DNA of 54,354 bases, taken from the NCBI GenBank assembly GCA_900546635.1, contig URDS01000007.1, positions 1 through 54,354 on the forward strand, given 5' to 3'. A model generated the notes under the pieces. The model saw only the letters and a list, made by a program, of their open reading frames with translations, was not told the origin of the DNA and did not search any database. Positions 14,692 through 24,516 of this stretch are shown here, piece by piece. The stretch is from an uncultured Eubacteriales bacterium. GTDB taxonomy: Bacteria; Bacillota; Clostridia; Oscillospirales; CAG-272. A program made the translations under genes and the position numbers. Position 1 is the stretch's first letter; each line of letters starts with the position of its first letter.

Positions 14692-15993
14692 TTAAACCTC
14701 GTTATTGATAGTTGCGACATATCTTGATATACAAACAAATATTGCAAGATAAAGCCATAAATTATCGTATGTCAATATGCCAATAGCAATCATCCTGACA
14801 AACAATATAATTACCGGAATCCACATTATCGGTTTGGAAATGATTTTACCCATACAGGCTTTAATTGAAGCCATTAGTAATCCGGTTCCCAATATGCCGA
14901 GCGAGAACAAAGCTTCCAAATATGTATTATGCGTTCCTTTAAGGCCCGAAGCGATAGTATTAAGTCCATTTCCAAAAAGGAAAATTTTGATATCATTGAA
15001 AATTATGTCGATATATTGTTTCCAAATATTGGTTCGTCCAGTCGTAATACTGCCCCATGTACCGCCGCTATCTCCGATAAATCTGAAAATATAAGCATTG
15101 ATTGAATCGTACGCATAAAGATATACTACTACACAGCCAATAATTCCTATCATCAAAAACTTCATAAAATTTCCGACACCTTGCTTAATGGATAAAACAA
15201 ACCAAAATACTATTAGTAGCATCCAACACAGCAAAAAAGATTTACTGACCGACATTAAACCAAACGCAGACAATGCAATCAAACAAACCGTATATATTCT
15301 CGGAGTTGATTTATGATACATCAATACAATGATGACTGATAATACGACAAGGATATCTAACGTATAATAATTAGGATTTCCTTGCAATCCAGCAAAACGA
15401 ACAACATAATGTTGGCTATCAAGTCTAAGCATCGAATCAACAACAAATGTATTTACTATCGGAAATACATCTTTAAGCAATGCCAAACTCGATGATAAAA
15501 CAATTCCAAGGGAAAATGCAATAACTGCTGAATTAACATTTATTTTCGTTGTTCGTAAATGATATAGCATTACCATTCCAAAAATCATGGTAACTATCGT
15601 TGTAATTTGTGCAAATCCTGAAAAGCATAAACAGAATAAAACAAATAGCATTAGCAACATAAATACATTTGTATTTATTGTTTTCTTTGCTATCATCATT
15701 CTCAGCACAAAAACAAAGAACAATATTGTAAAAAAACTCATGCCATCAACATTGATCTTTAGTATTGATGCAAAAGGCAGCAAAAACAATAAAAGTGAAA
15801 AGCAATGAGAAATACTACTAAACAAAAATACTACTAAACTCACCCCGGCAAAAGCATAAAACATAGTATTATTGACCGATCTACCAAAAATGAGAGCAGT
15901 CAAGATCAAGCATATTGTAATCACATACTTCATGCTGTCCTTTTTTACAGGTATGTTGGGTTCAGTGATATGCTCAGTAGCCGACATTTCCAT
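14692..15993 (-). CDS. wzy: Wzy-type O-antigen/polysaccharide polymerase
   Basis: A 433-residue membrane protein with about 11-12 hydrophobic helices and one large external loop (about 275-345, including GDSGGTWGSITTGRTNIWKQY, GNGLNTIASGLKGTHNTYLEALFSLGI), typical of the Wzy/WaaL superfamily. Such enzymes join repeat units on the outer face of the membrane. The ATG overlaps the epimerase stop (TAATG) with GGAGAA before it. Strongly A+T rich. Polymerase rather than ligase is inferred from context. Confidence 0.85.
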   Translation of the reverse strand: MEMSATEHITEPNIPVKKDSMKYVITICLILTALIFGRSVNNTMFYAFAGVSLVVFLFSSISHCFSLLLFLLPFASILKINVDGMSFFTILFFVFVLRMMIAKKTINTNVFMLLMLFVLFCLCFSGFAQITTIVTMIFGMVMLYHLRTTKINVNSAVIAFSLGIVLSSSLALLKDVFPIVNTFVVDSMLRLDSQHYVVRFAGLQGNPNYYTLDILVVLSVIIVLMYHKSTPRIYTVCLIALSAFGLMSVSKSFLLCWMLLIVFWFVLSIKQGVGNFMKFLMIGIIGCVVVYLYAYDSINAYIFRFIGDSGGTWGSITTGRTNIWKQYIDIIFNDIKIFLFGNGLNTIASGLKGTHNTYLEALFSLGILGTGLLMASIKACMGKIISKPIMWIPVIILFVRMIAIGILTYDNLWLYLAIFVCISRYVATINNEV

Positions 15994-16967
15994 TATAAAT
16001 TCTCCTTATACCATTGTATCGCCTCTTTTAACCCTGAAACAAAATCATACTCTGGATGATACCCTAAAAGTCTTTGGGCTTTTGATATATTTGCATTGCT
16101 ATGCTTTATGTCACCTTTTCTGTCTGGACCGAAAAGTGGCTGAATATCTTTTTTAAGAATTTTTGCGATTTCATAATAAATATCAATCAAATACTCACGC
16201 CCTCCGTAAGCAATATTAAACGCTTCACCAGCAACTTCTTTGGGCGCAAGGCACGCTTTAAGATTCGCTTCAATTACATTTTCGATATAGGTGAAATCCC
16301 TGCTTTGTTTACCGTCACCATTAATTGTAGGCTGTTCATTATTCAAAAGCATTTTTACAAACTTAGGGATTACAGCTGCATACGCTCCGTTAGGGTCTTG
16401 TCTGCGTCCAAAGACATTAAAATAGCGAAGGCCATAAGTATCAAGGCCATAATGCTTTGTATATTGCTTTGCCCATTCTTCATCGCAACGTTTTGTCAAA
16501 GCATATGGTGAGAGCAAATTGCCTTCTCGTCCTTCAGTTTTGGGCAGATTTGGTTCATCGCCGTATACAGACGAACTGGAAGCATATACGAATTTCTTTA
16601 CACCCTTTTGCCTTGCCGCTTCCAATATATTGAGTGTGCCTTGAATATTGTTTGCACAGTAGAACAGCGGCATTTCAATAGAACGAGGAACGCTTCCCCA
16701 AGCCGCCTGATTCAGCACATAATCCACACCATCACAAACGGACAAACACACGTCTAAATCCTTAATGTCTCCTTTGATAAATTCGTAATTTGGATTAGAT
16801 ACAAACATATCTACATTTTCTTGCTTACCAGTAGATAAATCATCCAAGCATCTGACCTTATACCCTAACTTGAGAATCGCTTCACACAAATTAGATCCGA
16901 TAAAACCTGCTCCTCCCGTCACAAGAAATAAACTATCTTGAGGGAACTTTATGTTCGAATATCCCAT
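15993..16967 (-). CDS. UDP-N-acetylglucosamine 4-epimerase (WbpP-like SDR)
   Basis: Extended short-chain dehydrogenase, 324 residues. TGGAGFIG (17-24) binds NAD; SSSSVYGDEP and YALTK (Tyr155, Lys159) form the active site; GLRYFNVFGRRQDPNGAYAAVIP is typical of the WbpP/Gne group that interconverts UDP-GlcNAc and UDP-GalNAc. It is followed on its operon by wzy and preceded, 17 bases away, by a UDP-HexNAc dehydrogenase, which supports a UDP-GalNAc uronate route. Substrate is inferred. Confidence 0.88.
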   Translation of the reverse strand: MGYSNIKFPQDSLFLVTGGAGFIGSNLCEAILKLGYKVRCLDDLSTGKQENVDMFVSNPNYEFIKGDIKDLDVCLSVCDGVDYVLNQAAWGSVPRSIEMPLFYCANNIQGTLNILEAARQKGVKKFVYASSSSVYGDEPNLPKTEGREGNLLSPYALTKRCDEEWAKQYTKHYGLDTYGLRYFNVFGRRQDPNGAYAAVIPKFVKMLLNNEQPTINGDGKQSRDFTYIENVIEANLKACLAPKEVAGEAFNIAYGGREYLIDIYYEIAKILKKDIQPLFGPDRKGDIKHSNANISKAQRLLGYHPEYDFVSGLKEAIQWYKENL

Positions 16968-16984
16968 AGTGTCCTCCTAATAGA

Positions 16985-18301
16985 TTATAATCTCCAATAA
17001 CAGTATCCTGCATTTTCGTATTTGTTACGATCAAAAAGCCCCTTAATATCGAGAAGTAACTTCTTTCCTTTGCCAAGCATCGCATCCATTTCGCCAATTG
17101 TAAGCTTTGCAAATTCCTCATGAGCAACAGCCAAGATTACGGCATCCATATCCCTAACTTCGGAAATACTACATAATTTTACACCATACAATCTTTCAGC
17201 TTCGTTAGCATCTGCAACAGGGTCAGCAATTATAGGCTCAATGCCATACTCACGAAGTTCTTTTACAATGTCAAAAATTTTAGAATTTCTCGCATCAGGG
17301 CAATTTTCTTTAAAGGTAAAACCAAGAATTGCAACTTTCGCATTCTTGACGGCTTTGTCCGATGCAATCAAATTCTTTACACAGTTCTCAGCTACATACG
17401 CACCCATATCATCATTGATACGCCGACCGGAAAGGATGATCTGGCTGTGATAGCCCAACTCTTCCGCTTTGTAGGTCAGGTAGTACGGGTCAACGCCAAT
17501 GCAATGACCTCCTACCAGACCGGGACGGAAGTTCAAGAAGTTCCACTTGGTACCTGCTGCCCGCAAAACTGCAAGTGTGTCAATGCCCATCTTGTTGAAG
17601 ATAATGGACAGTTCATTCATGAAAGCGATATTGATATCGCGCTGGCTGTTTTCGATTACTTTCGCGGCTTCAGCCACCTTGATGGACTCTGCCCTATATA
17701 CCCCAGCATCCACAACGATTTCATAGACCTTTGCCACGTTCTCAAGAGTTTCCTCATCCATGCCGGATACAATCTTCGTGATGGTATTGAGCCGATGCAC
17801 CTTATCGCCGGGATTGATACGCTCTGGAGAATAGCCGATTTTGAAGTCTTCGCCACACTTCAGCCCGGACTCTTTTTCCAGAATCGGCACACAGATATCC
17901 TCCGTCACGCCGGGATACACGGTGGATTCAAAAACCACGATGGAACCCTTGGTCAGATTTCGTCCTAGAATCCGGCTTGCACCCTCTACGGGAGAGAGAT
18001 CTGGCGTGTGATCATCGTTCACGGGAGTCGGTACAGCGACGATATGAAATTTTGCACGGCGCAAAGCAGTCTCATCCGCCGTGAACTCCACAGTTGTCTC
18101 TTTGATTGCCTGATCGCCTACCTCATGGGTAGGGTCACTCCCGGACTTATAGATTTCAATCTTTGCAGCATTCAGGTCAAAGCCAATGACCTTCACGCCG
18201 CGCTTTGCGAACTCGATAGCAATCGGCATTCCAACATAGCCTAAGCCGACTAAGGAAAGTGATTCTCCATTTGATTTGATTCTTTCATATAATGTTTTCA
18301 T
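16985..18301 (-). CDS. UDP-N-acetylhexosamine dehydrogenase (WbpO/TviB-like)
   Basis: NAD-dependent nucleotide-sugar 6-dehydrogenase, 438 residues. The NAD motif GLGYVG is at 19-24, FESTVYPGVTED at 124-135, and catalytic Cys267 lies in LVGGHCIGVDPYYLTYKAEELGYH, the form typical of UDP-GalNAc/ManNAc dehydrogenases rather than UDP-glucose dehydrogenase (compare GGYCLPKD in the ugd of this locus). With the adjacent 4-epimerase it would give UDP-GalNAc uronic acid. It overlaps the upstream acetyltransferase by four bases. Confidence 0.9.
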   Translation of the reverse strand: MKTLYERIKSNGESLSLVGLGYVGMPIAIEFAKRGVKVIGFDLNAAKIEIYKSGSDPTHEVGDQAIKETTVEFTADETALRRAKFHIVAVPTPVNDDHTPDLSPVEGASRILGRNLTKGSIVVFESTVYPGVTEDICVPILEKESGLKCGEDFKIGYSPERINPGDKVHRLNTITKIVSGMDEETLENVAKVYEIVVDAGVYRAESIKVAEAAKVIENSQRDINIAFMNELSIIFNKMGIDTLAVLRAAGTKWNFLNFRPGLVGGHCIGVDPYYLTYKAEELGYHSQIILSGRRINDDMGAYVAENCVKNLIASDKAVKNAKVAILGFTFKENCPDARNSKIFDIVKELREYGIEPIIADPVADANEAERLYGVKLCSISEVRDMDAVILAVAHEEFAKLTIGEMDAMLGKGKKLLLDIKGLFDRNKYENAGYCYWRL

Positions 18302-18876
18302 TTTTGTTTTCCCCCAAATTCAACAATCTCTGTTTGCCTTTTTAAGTGTTTTAGTGAATCATTATCACTAATAATTTTTGCCGGAATTCCACCAACAGTA
18401 ACACCACCTGGCACGTCTTTTGTGACCACAGCATTTGCTCCAACAACGCAATTGTTGCCTATAATAATCGAACCTACTATCTTTGCACCCGGTCCGATGT
18501 AAACATTATCTCCGATAGTCGCCGCTTTCCATTCACCAGCATTTGCACCGATATTTACTCCAGCATGTATTCTACAATTTTTTCCTACTTTACATCCTTG
18601 GGAAATTACTATTGTTCCATAATGAACGATAGCAAGTCCTGGGCCGATTACATCGTGGGGAATGGAAAACCCGAGTTTAAGAGATAACTTGTGATACTTA
18701 AAACGGTAGTAATACTTCATCATCCCCCCGCTTCGGTTGTAATAATCCAATTTTCTCATACATATTTGAAATTTCCATATTTCATCACCAAGAATAAACG
18801 GCTTTTTTCTCTTCTTTCCCAATGCAATTCGGTCACATTCAAGGTAGTATTGCAAATCCTTCTTACTATTTATCAT
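18298..18876 (-). CDS. Serine acetyltransferase-like hexapeptide acyltransferase
   Basis: A 192-residue protein. The C-terminal half is a left-handed beta helix close to serine acetyltransferases: GPGLAIVHYGTIVISQGCKVGKNCRIHAGVNIGANAG, then GPGAKIVGSIIIGNNCVVGANAVVTKDVPGGVTVGGIPAKII. Within polysaccharide loci this subgroup acetylates sugars or lipid-linked intermediates rather than serine. ATGA overlaps with both neighbours show tight coupling. The acceptor is unknown. Confidence 0.85.
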   Translation of the reverse strand: MINSKKDLQYYLECDRIALGKKRKKPFILGDEIWKFQICMRKLDYYNRSGGMMKYYYRFKYHKLSLKLGFSIPHDVIGPGLAIVHYGTIVISQGCKVGKNCRIHAGVNIGANAGEWKAATIGDNVYIGPGAKIVGSIIIGNNCVVGANAVVTKDVPGGVTVGGIPAKIISDNDSLKHLKRQTEIVEFGGKQK

Positions 18877-20042
18877 CGGGCATCCCTCCTCTCCTTTAAC
18901 ATATTGAAAATCCCATTTAGTCTATTTCTTGTTGCTTCCTCAGAAAAATCTAATGAACGCTGAGCGGATAGGCTACGATACTTATCACAAAGTTGTTTAT
19001 CAGAAAGCAATTTTATCATAGCATTTGACAATTCATTTATTGCAATCTGATTATCGTCATCCTTAAAAGCTGGAGAAAGAATGCCGTAATCACATTCGAT
19101 ATATGTATCTTTTACAACTGAATAATCCGCATCTTTCCGTAAAATTTCAGCAGGACCGGAGTAGCAATTTGTTGCTATGGCAGGTAATCCAAGCGCCATT
19201 GCCTCTGCTAAAACATTCGGAAATCCCTCGCTGCGAGAGGATAATACAAAGCAAGAGCATCTTGCCATGTATTTATAGGGATTTCTTTGAAATCCCGTAA
19301 AATATACATAGTCCTGCAACTCAAAATGCTCAACCAAATCCAAATACTTTTGCCTATATTCCCCGTCCCCCACCAAAACAAGACCGATGTCCTTATCCTT
19401 TTCTCTTGCATGGGCAACCGATTCAATCAAATATTCAAAGCCCTTTTCTCTGCAAAAGCGCCCAACAGAAACAATAGTGGAACTGTGCCTTTCAATAAAT
19501 TCTGCACATTGAGAATCAATTCTTTCCTTGGCTTGATTGACAATTTCTTTCGTATTAATGTAATTATAGACCGTATATACTTTATCTGATTGTTCCGGAT
19601 ACCTCGTCAAAAAAAATTGTCGAGTATATTCAGAGTTACAAATCATAGCAGAGGAGTTCTTTAGAGCTTTGAAGTAAGTAGAATGCTTTTTTGAAATAGC
19701 TCCAAAATCTCTTGCAGAAATAATTTTTATGGTGTCGTATTTATAGCGAGTTTGTCTGTTCCCAATAGTTGTGAAAGTATATAGAATCTCGATTTTCTTA
19801 TTTTTAATTAGTTTCCGCAACATTACATCTCTAAGAAATGTATTGATGATTTTTCCTATTGTTGAGTTTCTTGGAGGTAATCGAAAATCAATAACATTCC
19901 CTGCACATGAATACATCATTTGAGACGCATCATACAAAGCAATCCATAGTTTATGGTCTTGGCTAATTACTTCTGATGTATTAGCGGCACTCCGTTCAGT
20001 ACCTCCAATAATCATTGATTCTTTTAGAATACAAATATTCAT
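18873..20042 (-). CDS. GT4-family glycosyltransferase
   Basis: A 389-residue GT-B fold glycosyltransferase, cytoplasmic or membrane-associated. The GT4 core is clear: IVSVGRFCREKGFEYLIESVAHARE (about 211-235), GDGEYRQKY, then the nucleotide-sugar binding block VLSSRSEGFPNVLAEAMALGLPAIATNCYSGPAEIL (about 282-317). It begins MNICILKESMIIGGTERSA, a typical acceptor-loop start. It probably adds one sugar of the repeat unit. Four-base overlaps with both neighbours. Confidence 0.92.
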   Translation of the reverse strand: MNICILKESMIIGGTERSAANTSEVISQDHKLWIALYDASQMMYSCAGNVIDFRLPPRNSTIGKIINTFLRDVMLRKLIKNKKIEILYTFTTIGNRQTRYKYDTIKIISARDFGAISKKHSTYFKALKNSSAMICNSEYTRQFFLTRYPEQSDKVYTVYNYINTKEIVNQAKERIDSQCAEFIERHSSTIVSVGRFCREKGFEYLIESVAHAREKDKDIGLVLVGDGEYRQKYLDLVEHFELQDYVYFTGFQRNPYKYMARCSCFVLSSRSEGFPNVLAEAMALGLPAIATNCYSGPAEILRKDADYSVVKDTYIECDYGILSPAFKDDDNQIAINELSNAMIKLLSDKQLCDKYRSLSAQRSLDFSEEATRNRLNGIFNMLKERRDAR

Positions 20043-20860
20043 GTTCTTCCCTTTTTAATTAACTGACAGGAATTACTTATTTTCTGCTTAGTTTTATACT
20101 CTTTTATTCCTCTGATAAAAAAGGAAAAAATCTGTGATTTCCTATAATTCTGTGAACTACTTTTTATTGCACTAATTAGCGCATAAAACCAGCACAAAAT
20201 TGGCAATGATGCAGCAAAAAGAGCGCCTTTGTCTTTGTAATACTTTTCGGTATATCCTGAAAACCAAGTGGATGCATCCTGCTTAACATCCGCTACTTTA
20301 ACAGGTGATTTGTATATCTTTAATCCAGCTCTGATACAATCTTGCAAAAACAATGTATCTTCTCCGGAACTGTATTTTGCTCCCCCGCCAAAGAGCAAAG
20401 AGAAAGTAATGTTATTGTAAATCACACACTCTCTACGAATCGCAAGCCTTGCGCATCCATACTTTAATGCTTCAATTTTTCTTACTCGTCGAAATTTTTT
20501 TATCTTCAGTAATGACCTTTCTGGATTTAAGCTATTAATTGAAAATAATATGGCATCAGCTTCCGGATGGGAATCAAACTCACGAAGAACATCCTCCCTG
20601 TATGTCTTTGAAAAAATCATATCATCATCAGCGAACTGAATAATATCAGCATCCGCACGCATCATTGCTGTGTTGCGACTTAGACCAACTCCTCGCTCGT
20701 TCAGCGTATAAAACTTTAACTGATAACCATTCTTATCAATCATCTTGATAGAATAATTGTCGCTTTGATTAACGATTATCGCATCTGAATTGAGATTCAT
20801 TTCATTGTATTTATTATCATCCGTTTGATGCATGGTTGACACCAATATTTGATATGTCAT
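20039..20860 (-). CDS. GT2-like (GT-A) glycosyltransferase
   Basis: A 273-residue glycosyltransferase of GT-A type. Visible elements are VNQSDNYS (the sugar-nucleotide entry), GVGLSRNTAMMRADADIIQFADDDM with the DDD metal motif (about 70-95), and GEDTLFLQDCIRAGL (about 185-199). The ATG at 20860 overlaps the upstream stop as TAATG and has GGGAG upstream, so the extension to 20875 is rejected. A basic, partly hydrophobic C-terminus (about 215-245) may tether it to the membrane. Confidence 0.87.
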   Translation of the reverse strand: MTYQILVSTMHQTDDNKYNEMNLNSDAIIVNQSDNYSIKMIDKNGYQLKFYTLNERGVGLSRNTAMMRADADIIQFADDDMIFSKTYREDVLREFDSHPEADAILFSINSLNPERSLLKIKKFRRVRKIEALKYGCARLAIRRECVIYNNITFSLLFGGGAKYSSGEDTLFLQDCIRAGLKIYKSPVKVADVKQDASTWFSGYTEKYYKDKGALFAASLPILCWFYALISAIKSSSQNYRKSQIFSFFIRGIKEYKTKQKISNSCQLIKKGRT

Positions 20861-21792
20861 TATTTCAACTCCCAAAAACTTCCCAATTCCTTCTCGTAAT
20901 TCTCATTTTCAAAGTGTAAGTATCCTGCTCCATGGTAGAAAGTCATCTCGCCAAAAACCAATCTATCTCTAATAGAATAAAAATCAACTCTGACATGAGG
21001 AAAATCCTTTGATAGCTTACTTGCACATTCCAGCATTTCAGTCAAATTCTTCGGCCTAGGTATATCAGCATTGGCATCATTTTCATATGCAACTTTTTCA
21101 TCAACAAACTCCCACTTCAGCGTATATAAATTTCTTTTATGTCCCGTGAACCTTGAATAATCAACTTGAATCATTTTGGGTTCGCCGTTAAAGCAAAATA
21201 CTTTATAATCATTTAATCCATAAGGTTCATCACTCTCCAAAAACTCCTCACAAATAATTTTATTTTTTACATCTTTATACGCCCATTCACGTCCCAACAT
21301 ATAGAAATCGACTTTCAGCCATTTCTTAAAGCGTCTCTTGATTTTTTTAATGGTTTTTGGGCATTTATTTTCACAAATAAAATTATATCCGGAGCCATTT
21401 GTGAGTTTAGCAACAAACTTCTCAGGCAATTCGTCAAATGGTATTTCATCTACAGTGTCATATACACCGTACACTTTTGTTAGGTACTGTTCGCCTATCG
21501 TTTTTTTTACGAACTCTCTAACCTCGTATTTATCCACTAAAGATTTAATTCGTTTATCACGAAAATACAATTTTGTGTATTGAACCTTTTCGTTATACAA
21601 TGTCGGATTTTGCAAATCCAAAGTCTTACCCGTTCGACATTTATATTGCCATTTAATATATTTTTCATCGGAAATAGACTTTCCGGCAATCATTAAAAAT
21701 CGCAATCTCCAATACTTGACAATAAAAAGCAGATATTCGCTTTTGCTAATCAAGGAAATAACATTTTCACGCAAACCACTTTTTTTACTCAT
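20860..21792 (-). CDS. TupA-like ATP-grasp polysaccharide protein
   Basis: A 310-residue protein of the TupA-like ATP-grasp family (annotated from teichuronopeptide biosynthesis, often misnamed glycosyltransferase). Features: the N-terminal NPTLYNEKVQYTKLYFRDKR block, VAKLTNGSGYNFIC (nucleotide-binding region), CEEFLESDEPYGLNDYKVFCFNGEPKMIQVDYSRFTGHKRNLYTLKW, and the late VDFYSIRDRLVFGEMTFYHGAGY with the conserved Glu. Start ATG 21792 has GAGGAGAA. ATP-grasp enzymes form amide or peptide links, so it may add an amino acid or amine to a uronic acid; that fits the two uronate pathways in the locus but is inference. Confidence 0.82.
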   Translation of the reverse strand: MSKKSGLRENVISLISKSEYLLFIVKYWRLRFLMIAGKSISDEKYIKWQYKCRTGKTLDLQNPTLYNEKVQYTKLYFRDKRIKSLVDKYEVREFVKKTIGEQYLTKVYGVYDTVDEIPFDELPEKFVAKLTNGSGYNFICENKCPKTIKKIKRRFKKWLKVDFYMLGREWAYKDVKNKIICEEFLESDEPYGLNDYKVFCFNGEPKMIQVDYSRFTGHKRNLYTLKWEFVDEKVAYENDANADIPRPKNLTEMLECASKLSKDFPHVRVDFYSIRDRLVFGEMTFYHGAGYLHFENENYEKELGSFWELK

Positions 21793-21803
21793 AAGGCTTC
21801 TCC

Positions 21804-22553
21804 TCACTTGATTTTGAATACCTTTAGAAAACACCAATAACATACATGAAATGCGGATCGAAACACATTCAGATGTTCTATGTCTCTATACAAAATCCAG
21901 TGATATTTTATAAGCTGCATTTTGTGGCTTGATATAGAATTTTGACGAATACGATATTTCATCAATACCTCTGGCATTCCCCAAATATACTCTTCTTTTT
22001 TCAGCATTTGAAGCCAAAGTGCATCATCGTTTCTCTTTCGTATATTGGGGACTTTAAATTTCCCCATTTTTTCAACATCATACATTACCGTAGAATTGCC
22101 AACAGGACAATCAAGCAGTAGCCTATTATAATTTGTTTTTTTTATGGTCTTAATAGTTTTCCCAAGCAAATTGTCTTCCTCGTCAATCTGCTCATATGCA
22201 GTACAACTGAAAGCATAGTCATTGGTTTCCATGAAAGCGATTTGTTTTTCAAGTTTATTGGGCAACCAAATATCATCACTGTCAAGGAAAGCCATATATG
22301 AGCCTTTTGCCAATTTCATAGCCATGCTTCTGGCAACAGCAGCACCGGAATTAGCCTCCAATAAGTGGTAGTGTATTCGACTATCTTTTTTTATGTATTC
22401 CTCAACAATTTCTTTCGTATTGTCTTTTGATTGGTCATCAACAATAATCATTTCCCAATTTTCGTATGTCTGTGCTTGAGCTGATTCTATGGTTCGGCCA
22501 ATAAACTTCGCACAATTATATGTAGGCATAATTATTGATACCAATCTACTCAT
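21804..22553 (-). CDS. GT2-family glycosyltransferase
   Basis: A 249-residue GT-A glycosyltransferase. The N-terminal VSIIMPTYNCAKFIGRTIESAQAQTYENWEMIIVDDQSKDNT is diagnostic for GT2; the metal-binding DSDD (about 92-95, in FLDSDDIW) and the later KRNDDALWLQM motif follow. It probably adds an early sugar, since it directly follows the initiating transferase gene with an ATGA overlap. Acceptor and sugar unknown. Confidence 0.93.
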   Translation of the reverse strand: MSRLVSIIMPTYNCAKFIGRTIESAQAQTYENWEMIIVDDQSKDNTKEIVEEYIKKDSRIHYHLLEANSGAAVARSMAMKLAKGSYMAFLDSDDIWLPNKLEKQIAFMETNDYAFSCTAYEQIDEEDNLLGKTIKTIKKTNYNRLLLDCPVGNSTVMYDVEKMGKFKVPNIRKRNDDALWLQMLKKEEYIWGMPEVLMKYRIRQNSISSHKMQLIKYHWILYRDIEHLNVFRSAFHVCYWCFLKVFKIK

Positions 22554-23299
22554 TTTATCCCAATCTCCTCATTCATTACTTCAACTGCAGGTGCAACATA
22601 ATCTCCCTTATACTCTTTCCCAAGCACTGCAAAGACGGTCATAAACGCCAATTTAATATCGTTCCAAAGCGAGAATTGCTCTATTTGCTTCAAATTATAG
22701 TACATCTTTGCCGGCAGAATCTGTTCCACATAAACTTTGTCTATATCTTCGGCTTCGTCCAGCAACTTCGCTTCATCCTTGTAAAGAATGCTTGCAAGGC
22801 TTGTAACGCCTGCGGGAAGCAAAAGGGTCGCCATCATTTCTGGTGTATACTGCTCTGTATATTTCGGGACCTCAGCCCTGACGGATACAAAGGTCATAGT
22901 GCCACGCCACACATCCAAAAGCTGGCTTATTTCGTCCAGCCGACATCCTCTGATGAGTTTGCCGATACAAGTTACTCTCGCATCCTGATTCACCGTGATC
23001 TGCGCCCCCTTATCAGATCCCAAGCACATAGAACGGAATTTGAAGATACGATAACGCTTATTGTATTGCGTAACACGGACTTGACGATAAAACACCGGCC
23101 CTTTGCTATCAATTTTTATTGCTATTGCCAGCACTAAAAACACTGGTGATAAAACAACAAGCATAATTGAGGACACAACAATATCGAATACTCTCTTAAG
23201 GAACAAGCTTAGCTTCTTCTTTTTGAGAATGTCATAATATTTCCTAACTTCTTCAGTTTGCATTTCGGAAGGAAGACGCTCCCATTTTTTGAGCATCAT
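22550..23299 (-). CDS. Initiating sugar-1-phosphate transferase
   Basis: Polyprenyl-phosphate sugar-1-phosphate transferase that starts repeat-unit synthesis on undecaprenyl phosphate. 249 residues, with a hydrophobic re-entrant segment (about 37-60: RVFDIVVSSIMLVVLSPVFL), then KGPVFYRQVRVTQYNKRYRIFKFRSM, GKLIRGCRLDEISQL with the catalytic Asp-Glu, and VSVRAEVPKYTEQY (usually RPEVP). This is the short PglC/WcaJ catalytic core without the large N-terminal membrane domain. The upstream dehydratase and aminotransferase suggest an amino sugar substrate (inferred). Confidence 0.92.
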   Translation of the reverse strand: MMLKKWERLPSEMQTEEVRKYYDILKKKKLSLFLKRVFDIVVSSIMLVVLSPVFLVLAIAIKIDSKGPVFYRQVRVTQYNKRYRIFKFRSMCLGSDKGAQITVNQDARVTCIGKLIRGCRLDEISQLLDVWRGTMTFVSVRAEVPKYTEQYTPEMMATLLLPAGVTSLASILYKDEAKLLDEAEDIDKVYVEQILPAKMYYNLKQIEQFSLWNDIKLAFMTVFAVLGKEYKGDYVAPAVEVMNEEIGIK

Positions 23300-24516
23300 T
23301 TTATATAATCCTCCAAAATATCTTTGTAAGCTGCAATCACATATTCGACATCATCATCCGTCAGGCAAGTATGGAGGGGCAAGGTAATCTCATTTGCGAA
23401 ATGAGCATAGGCATTAGGATAATCAGCAATATCGAATCCTAACTTCTTGTACGCCGTGTGCATAGGCAACGGCTTATAGTGGACATTGGTTGCTATGCTG
23501 TGTTCAGCCATCTTTGTGATGATTTCGTTTCTCTGTTCCGTCGTAATACCGGGTACTCTTGTAATATATAGATGCCCCGAAGATTGTACATCATCTGTAT
23601 AATGCGGCAGCGTTTCCACTCCCAAAGGTTTGAAAGCAGCATCATATCTGCTGATAATCTCTTTTCTGCGTTTCAGCATACCGGGATAACGCTCAAACTG
23701 CTTCAGTCCAATCGACGCTGCAACATCGGTCATATTGCATTTATACCAAGTACCGACAATATCGTATTCCCAAGCACCCAGCTTTGTCTTAGCGAGAGCA
23801 TCCTTGCTCTGCCCGTGCAGAGATAATAGCTGCAATTTCTTATAAATCTCCGCATTGTCGATTCCCTCAATGGTACGCCAGGTCAACGCACCACCTTCAG
23901 CGGTGGTAAAGTTCTTTACAGCATGGAAAGAAAAACTGGAAAAATCGGCAATAGCACCCGCCATTCGTCCGTTACGGATTGCTCCAAAGGAATGAGCTGT
24001 GTCAGCCATAATCGCAACTCTGCCAAGTGCTTTTTGAATATCACTATTTGCATGAAACAGTTTTTTCTTGTGTTCTACAATTTCAAAAAGCCTGTCATAA
24101 TCGCAGACCACACCACCCAAATCAACAGGAATAATTGCTTTTGTCTTTTCTGTAATTGCCGCTTCGACAGCATCATAGTCCATTTCAAAACTGTCTTTCT
24201 GCGTGTCAATCAAAACAATTTTCGCACCTACATGGTCAATGACGGAAGCGGATGCGGTGTATGTATAGACACTTGTAATAACCTCATCTCCTGGCTCTAC
24301 CCCAAGAATACGGAGTGCCATTTCAGCACAAGCGGTTTGCGAGTTAAGGCAAACACACATTTCTGTACCAACATATTTTGCTATCAAATTTTCAAGCTGT
24401 TTTGTTCTAGGTCCGGTGGTAATCCATCCTGAACGGAGAGCCTCTGCAACTTCTTGAATTTCGTCCTCGGAAATATCTGGAGGACTAAAAGGAATCAATC
24501 TATCTAATGTGGCCAT
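23296..24516 (-). CDS. DegT/DnrJ/EryC1/StrS sugar aminotransferase
   Basis: PLP-dependent aminotransferase acting on nucleotide keto-sugars. 406 residues; catalytic Lys201 lies in SSFSFHAVKNFTTAEGG, with ADTAHSFGA (171-179) contacting PLP. The early SGWITTGPRTKQLE and NSQTACAEMALR are typical. With the CapD-type 4,6-dehydratase upstream it would make a UDP-4-amino-4,6-dideoxy-HexNAc, as PglF and PglE do. A GAGGT site precedes the ATG at 24516. It overlaps the initiating transferase by four bases. Confidence 0.92.
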   Translation of the reverse strand: MATLDRLIPFSPPDISEDEIQEVAEALRSGWITTGPRTKQLENLIAKYVGTEMCVCLNSQTACAEMALRILGVEPGDEVITSVYTYTASASVIDHVGAKIVLIDTQKDSFEMDYDAVEAAITEKTKAIIPVDLGGVVCDYDRLFEIVEHKKKLFHANSDIQKALGRVAIMADTAHSFGAIRNGRMAGAIADFSSFSFHAVKNFTTAEGGALTWRTIEGIDNAEIYKKLQLLSLHGQSKDALAKTKLGAWEYDIVGTWYKCNMTDVAASIGLKQFERYPGMLKRRKEIISRYDAAFKPLGVETLPHYTDDVQSSGHLYITRVPGITTEQRNEIITKMAEHSIATNVHYKPLPMHTAYKKLGFDIADYPNAYAHFANEITLPLHTCLTDDDVEYVIAAYKDILEDYIK